A DNA stretch of 10,309 nucleotides from Candidatus Dormiibacterota bacterium (GTDB lineage: Bacteria > Chloroflexota > Dormibacteria > Aeolococcales > Aeolococcaceae). The first letter of the stretch is position 1, and every line of letters begins with the position of its first letter. The translations under genes were made by a program, and so were the position numbers. Of this stretch, positions 7,263 through 10,309 are shown one piece after another. The stretch covers positions 1 through 10,309 of the forward strand of contig CATPAP010000245.1 in the NCBI GenBank assembly GCA_955651875.1, written 5' to 3'. Under the pieces are notes generated by a model that did not search any database, had not been told where the DNA came from, and saw nothing but the letters and a program-made list of their open reading frames with translations.

Positions 7263-8884
7263 TACTCTCCTGCACCCCTGCCGGGCTGCTCGGGTGTGGG
7301 CTCTGCTTCTGGTCTCGGCGGCTCGGCACCGAGCTCGGGCGCATCCGCGGGGTTCTCGTCCGGCCGCAGCGTCGCATAGTGCATCACGTTCTCCTGGGCG
7401 GCTTCGTCCGCATCCAGTAGGCCGGTGACGCGCCCCTCGCACATCACCACGATCCGGTGCGACATCCGCAACACCTCCGGCAGCTCCGAGGAGATCATGA
7501 TGATCGACTTGCCCTGGGCCGCCAGCTCGTTGAGGAGACCGTAGATCTCTTCCTTGGCGCCCACGTCGATGCCGCGCGTCGGCTCATCGAAGATCAAGAT
7601 ATCGCAGTCCTTGACCAACCACTTGGCCATCACGACCTTCTGCTGGTTGCCGCCGGAGAGGTTCTTTGTGGTCTGGTTGATCGATGGCGTCTTGATCTTC
7701 AGCGAGGTGACGTACTCCTCGGACTTGGCCCGCAGCGCTCGGTCCTTCACGAAACCGAGCTTGGTGGACAGCTCACTCACCGAGCTGAGCGCGATGTTGG
7801 CGTTCACATCCTGCTCCAGCAGCAGCCCGAAGTGCTTGCGGTCCTCGGACAGGTAGCCGATCCGATGCTTGGCCGCCACGGCGGGATTGGCGATCTTGAC
7901 CGTCTTCCCGCGGAGCTCGATGGTCCCAGTGTCGATCTTGTCCGCACCCACCAGGGCGCGAGCCACCTCGGTGCGCCCGGCCCCCATTAGACCGGCGAAG
8001 CCCAGGATCTCGCCCTTCCTCAGCTCGAAAGAGACGTCCTTGAGCAGTGACTTCGTGGACAGCCCCCGCACCGACAGCAACACCTCGCGGTCCGAGCGGA
8101 CCCCTTCTGGCCGGGCGTCGCTGGTCAGCGTTCGGCCCACCATCATCGAGATGACCTCCTTCATGGAGGTGGCCTGGGTGTCGACGGTGTCGACGTACTT
8201 GCCGTCCCGGATCACCGTGATCCGGTCCGCGATCGCCTTTAGCTCGTCTATCCGGTGCGAGATGTATATGACACCGGTGTCCTCGCGGACGAACCTACGG
8301 ATCACCTCGTGCAGCGTTGCGACCTCGGCATAGTTCAGCGCTGCGGTCGGCTCGTCCATGATCAGCACCTTGGCGTCATAGGAGAGGGCCTTGGCGATCT
8401 CCACCATCTGCTGCTTGGCCACGGTCAGGTTGCCGACCAGCTGCTTCACATTCAGCGGCAGTTGCAAGCGGGCGACCAGGTCTTTCGCCTTGGCGTTCAG
8501 TTCCCGCTCAGACAGCAGGAATCTCCCAGCCGATGGCTCCCGGCCGATGAAGATGTTCTGCGCCACCGTCAGGTGCGGCATCAGGTTGAAGTCCTGATGG
8601 ATGATGCTGATGCCGAGTTCGAGTGCCTGCTTCGGCTTTGTCGCGTGGAAGGGCCTGCCATTCAGCCGGAATTGCCCGGCGTCGGCGGTATAGATGCCGG
8701 ACAGCAGCTTCATCAGCGTGGACTTGCCGGCGCCGTTCTCCCCGACCAGTGCCAGCACCTCGCCTCGACGCAGGTCCAGCCGCATGTCCGACAGCGCCTT
8801 TACCCCCGGGAAGCTCTTGCTGACGCCCTCCACCTCGAGCAGCGGTGCGCCGGTCAATGTCTGCCCCGCCACCGTGGTGGTCAT
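7262..8884 (-). CDS. Sugar ABC transporter ATP-binding protein, double cassette (RbsA-like, CUT2)
   Basis: This 540-residue ATPase has two fused nucleotide-binding domains and powers the importer from the cytoplasmic face. Cassette 1: Walker A GENGAGKST (48-56), Q-loop Gln97, signature region LTVAKQQ (153-159), Walker B LIMDEPT (174-180), His210. Cassette 2: degenerate Walker A GLMGAGRTE (298-306), signature LSGGNQQ (409-415), Walker B LIFDEPTRG (430-438). The degenerate second Walker A is normal for RbsA/XylG/MglA proteins. The start at 8884 was chosen because AGGAG sits 6 bases upstream; the frame runs open a further 31 codons but without a comparable signal. The last 35 or so residues are a Pro/Glu/Ala-rich tail that makes it longer than the usual 500 residues. 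The stop overlaps the permease ATG. Confidence 0.92.
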   Translation of the reverse strand: MTTTVAGQTLTGAPLLEVEGVSKSFPGVKALSDMRLDLRRGEVLALVGENGAGKSTLMKLLSGIYTADAGQFRLNGRPFHATKPKQALELGISIIHQDFNLMPHLTVAQNIFIGREPSAGRFLLSERELNAKAKDLVARLQLPLNVKQLVGNLTVAKQQMVEIAKALSYDAKVLIMDEPTAALNYAEVATLHEVIRRFVREDTGVIYISHRIDELKAIADRITVIRDGKYVDTVDTQATSMKEVISMMVGRTLTSDARPEGVRSDREVLLSVRGLSTKSLLKDVSFELRKGEILGFAGLMGAGRTEVARALVGADKIDTGTIELRGKTVKIANPAVAAKHRIGYLSEDRKHFGLLLEQDVNANIALSSVSELSTKLGFVKDRALRAKSEEYVTSLKIKTPSINQTTKNLSGGNQQKVVMAKWLVKDCDILIFDEPTRGIDVGAKEEIYGLLNELAAQGKSIIMISSELPEVLRMSHRIVVMCEGRVTGLLDADEAAQENVMHYATLRPDENPADAPELGAEPPRPEAEPTPEQPGRGAGE

Positions 8885-9033
8885 TCGCGTCTCCTGGTGT
8901 CCTTGGTCGTCACCAGGCCCGTCCGCAAGAGTGCGTTGCCGTAGGTCCGGACCTGGCCGTTGCGCCCGACCAAGCACGCCGTCCGGCGGTGCTCCTCCCC
9001 GCGACAGGAACCGGATTCCGCCGGAGTACTCAT
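8881..9033 (-). CDS. Possible small ORF (50 aa) overlapping the ATPase start
   Basis: An ATG-started frame of 50 codons (begins MSTPAESGSCRGEEHRRTAC) ends in a TGA that overlaps the ATPase ATG as ATGA. Third codon positions are G or C in about 42 of 50 codons, similar to real genes here. It is basic and has two cysteines but no signal peptide, membrane segment or family motif that I recognise. No convincing ribosome binding site precedes it; a TTGACA lies only 3 bases before the ATG. It could be a leader peptide gene coupled to the transporter, or simply an open stretch of the untranslated leader, since stops are rare in DNA of this composition. If real, it would be the first gene of the importer operon. 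Confidence 0.3.
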   Translation of the reverse strand: MSTPAESGSCRGEEHRRTACLVGRNGQVRTYGNALLRTGLVTTKDTRRRE

Positions 9034-9178
9034 GGTGTCAACTCGAAGCCACAGCTCACCGGTCAGAATGGATCTATCCTCGTCAGCACGTAACTTCCAG
9101 AAAGAGATTCACCAGTGTAGGTCTGGTCCCGGGGTGCGTCAACGGATCGGCATCACCGTTGTCTCATGGTTATCTGGG
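9034..9178 (-). promoter_or_regulatory. Candidate control region of the importer operon
   Basis: This stretch upstream of the importer genes should hold their promoter. It contains two short inverted repeats: ACCAG-N7-CTGGT (9111-9127) and CAACGG-N10-CCGTTG (9140-9161). Either could be an operator for a sugar-responsive repressor. A TTGACA (minus strand, 9041-9036) looks like a -35 box but has no acceptable -10 at the right distance. The promoter itself cannot be placed with confidence. No regulator gene is nearby. Confidence 0.35.
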
Positions 9179-9205
9179 TGGGCCTGCCCCGCTTTGACGG
9201 ACACG
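9179..9205. repeat. Candidate terminal end of the IS3-like element
   Basis: The sequence from TGGGCCTGCCCCGC through TTTGACGGACACG lies 37 bases beyond the transposase remnant's stop, starts with TG, and has the look of the terminal inverted repeats of actinobacterial IS3 elements (from memory of their general pattern). I found no matching second end on the other side, so the boundary is uncertain. Confidence 0.25.
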
Positions 9206-9242
9206 TTTGTTGGCGGAACACGCAAACGGTGTGCCGGGATGC

Positions 9243-9431
9243 TTAGTCTGCCGGACTAAGGTTGCCGAGCGTCGAGTGGCGGCGCTCGCGGTTGTAAACC
9301 CTCGATGTACTCGAAGATCGCGCTCCTCGCCGCCGCGCGAGTCGGGCGGCACGGGAGACCTTGAGCAGGCGGCACAGCGTTCTGACTGCGTGATTGACCT
9401 TCTCCACCTCGATGAACCGATACCGGCTCAC
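9243..9431 (-). pseudogene. IS3-family transposase OrfB remnant (internally deleted, frameshifted)
   Basis: The minus strand begins at a GTG (9431) with SRYRFIEVEKVNHAVRTLC and continues RLLKVSR (to about 9351), the usual N-terminus of IS3-family OrfB transposases. It then jumps directly to the family's C-terminus: ARSAIFEYIEG is readable in a shifted frame, and YNRERRHSTLGNLSPAD in the original frame, ending at a TAA where the family normally continues with an aromatic residue and Glu. A typical OrfB is about 270-300 residues; here the whole DDE integrase core is missing. The shift at about 9297-9300 fits loss of two bases from the codons for Gly-Phe-Tyr. No OrfA is seen upstream. The protein cannot transpose anything; it marks an old insertion beside the sugar locus. 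Confidence 0.8.
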
Positions 9432-9485
9432 CGTGGGTGGACGCGCCTGGACGGAATGCGCTCTACGCCCGAACGTGCGGTGACA

Positions 9486-9614
9486 GCCGGCAACCATCTT
9501 GTTGTGCGGAACAACCCCGTTATTGGCAAGCGCATCCAGTCGGTCACGCTGCAGGCAGATAGCAAGCATTCGCGACTCGATGCACTGTTCTCACTCGGCG
9601 CCGCGGTCGACTGA
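9486..9614 (+). pseudogene. Fragment resembling a cation diffusion facilitator (CDF) metal transporter
   Basis: A short stretch of + strand frame reads AGNHLVVRNNPVIGKRIQ and then SVTLQADSKHSRLDALFSLGA before a TGA. The pattern G-(K/R)-R-I-x-S-x-x-L-x-A-D-x-x-H-x-x-x-D-A-x-x-S-L-G-A is that of the loop and fifth membrane helix of CDF zinc/cation exporters, including the His and Asp of the HxxxD metal site. Only about 42 residues of a roughly 300-residue protein are recognisable. I found no continuation in the other frames on either side: upstream lies the IS3 remnant on the opposite strand, downstream is unrecognised. It is probably the relic of a gene destroyed by insertion and deletion. The call is by eye from a short segment. 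Confidence 0.5.
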
Positions 9615-9875
9615 TTGTCGTTGCGGCAGCAGCCCCACACAACTCATCCTCGTCCACGCCGGACTTCCCACCCGACGCTCGGTTCGCACAACGAGGGCTG
9701 GCGCTGGTACCTCGAAAGCCTCCGGTTGGCCTCAGGTTGACGAATTGCTTGCCTCGCTGTCACGGGCGGCGGAAGGTCTGCATAAACACCCGCGTGCGCG
9801 GTCCGCGCGGCGTCGAATGTCAATGGCGCCGTAGGACGTAGAGAGAACATCACAGCCATGGAGGCGAGTGAAAAT
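9615..9875. other. Region without a recognisable gene
   Basis: No frame on either strand gives a protein I recognise. It contains a near-palindrome GCGCGGTCCGCGC (9796-9808) of unknown meaning. It separates the gene remnants from the 3' end of the MFS gene and may be decayed sequence. I see no clear terminator for the MFS gene in it. Confidence 0.4.
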
Positions 9876-10309
9876 TCAACTCGGGGACGACCACTGCCGT
9901 GCAAGAGGTGCCTCGGCGGGCGGCGGTTCGCGGTGCGGCTGGGCCAGGGCGAGCAGCGTCCCGGCCGCGAGGATCCCCACCGACAGGATGAGCCCGGCGC
10001 GTATCCCGCTGGCAGTGTCGGCCAGTACACCGGCGAGCACCGGGCCGAGACACTGGCCGATCGCAAAGACGATCGTGAGCGTGGCGATCGCCGGCGTCCA
10101 GTGGTGCGCGGGCAGGGAGCGGTGGGCGGTGCTGGTGACTGCGGTGACCACGGCCAGAAACGAGCCGCCGAACAGCAGTGCTGAGCCGTACGCCGCCGGC
10201 GCCGAGGCAGACAGCAGCGGCAGCAGCGCGCCGGCGGTGAGGACCGCCAGCACGGTGGCCGGCCCTCGGCCGCCGCGGAGCCGGCCGAGGGCCGGTCCCC
10301 AACCGAAGC
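9876..10309 (-). CDS. MFS transporter, C-terminal part (YbfB/YjiJ-like), cut by window edge
   Basis: About 144 codons of a major facilitator superfamily protein are present; the N-terminal part lies beyond the right edge. Four or so hydrophobic helices are visible: VLAVLTAGALLPLLSA, YGSALLFGGSFLAVVTAVT, IATLTIVFAIGQCLGPVLAGVLAD and IRAGLILSVGILAAGTLLALA. The motif GQCLGPVLAGVLAD followed by RAGL is characteristic of the last two helices of the YbfB/YjiJ group. A basic cytoplasmic loop with RLRGG precedes the first helix, as between MFS helices. The protein ends in a short hydrophilic tail, TGA at 9876-9878. The other minus-strand frame over this stretch is Arg/Pro-rich and is a shadow. Substrate is unknown, and a link to the sugar operons is not supported. 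Confidence 0.75.
   Translation of the reverse strand, partial: FGWGPALGRLRGGRGPATVLAVLTAGALLPLLSASAPAAYGSALLFGGSFLAVVTAVTSTAHRSLPAHHWTPAIATLTIVFAIGQCLGPVLAGVLADTASGIRAGLILSVGILAAGTLLALAQPHREPPPAEAPLARQWSSPS

Noticed and set aside
7263..7442. 60-codon N-terminal extension of the permease
   Set aside because: It lies over the end of the ATPase gene and is Arg-rich with no permease similarity; TAATG with AGGAG supports 7262.
9036..9041. TTGACA on the minus strand as a -35 promoter box
   Set aside because: No acceptable -10 hexamer lies 16-18 bases downstream, so a sigma-70-type promoter here is not supported.
9207..9485. First part of a 135-codon plus-strand frame ending at 9614
   Set aside because: Most of it is antisense of the IS3 relic; only the last 42 codons resemble a known family.
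9499..9834. 111-codon plus-strand frame in the gap before the MFS gene
   Set aside because: Ser/Arg-rich, no recognisable domain, overlaps the CDF-like fragment in another frame.
9850..10302. 150-codon minus-strand frame over the MFS gene
   Set aside because: Arg/Gly/Pro-rich shadow; the frame ending at 9876 has the membrane-helix pattern and MFS motifs.
1..10309. CRISPR arrays, tRNA or rRNA genes, phage or defence modules
   Set aside because: No regularly spaced repeats, cloverleaf-like sequences or hallmark proteins were seen on either strand.

Overview
The window comes from a high-GC Gram-positive bacterium, almost certainly an actinomycete. The evidence is strong G/C preference at third codon positions, GTG starts, tight stop/start overlaps, a lipoprotein-type binding protein, and family variants that look actinobacterial. 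The genus cannot be fixed from sequence alone.

Region 1 (about 5-5062, + strand) is a compact sugar-catabolic operon that looks dedicated to L-fucose or a related aldose. It encodes an aldo/keto reductase of the L-fucose / D-threo-aldose dehydrogenase type, a COG3618-type amidohydrolase (sugar-lactone hydrolase), an FGGY sugar kinase and an L-fucose isomerase-like protein. The first two genes overlap by 4 bases (GTGA). The kinase and isomerase are bridged by an 18-codon open frame that overlaps the stop of one and the start of the other. The operon therefore holds the entry steps of both an oxidative route (dehydrogenase, lactonase) and a phosphorylative route (isomerase, kinase). The later enzymes (dehydratase, aldolase) and any regulator are not in the window.

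Region 2 (5108-5146) is a perfect 14-bp stem-loop between two convergent operons, probably a shared terminator. Region 3 (5180-8884, - strand) is a complete CUT2 (ribose-type) sugar ABC importer in the order ATPase, permease, lipoprotein binding protein. ATPase and permease are coupled by TAATG; the binding protein has its own near-perfect ribosome binding site. The likely division of labour is that this importer brings in the sugar that Region 1 degrades, but the substrate is inferred from the neighbourhood. A 50-codon open frame (8881-9033) overlaps the ATPase start.

Region 4 (about 9034-9875) has no intact gene. It holds a candidate control region with two inverted repeats, a wrecked IS3-family transposase (ends of OrfB joined after loss of the DDE core, plus a frameshift), and on the opposite strand a 43-codon fragment resembling the HxxxD metal-site helix of cation diffusion facilitator (CDF) transporters. 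It reads as a scar at the edge of the sugar locus. Region 5 (9876 to the right edge, - strand) is the C-terminal part of an MFS transporter cut by the window end.

No CRISPR array, tRNA, rRNA or defence system was seen. Nothing here is a clearly new system. The points most worth a second look are the dual-route operon, the bridging mini-ORF, the duplicated start of the permease, and the two gene remnants.
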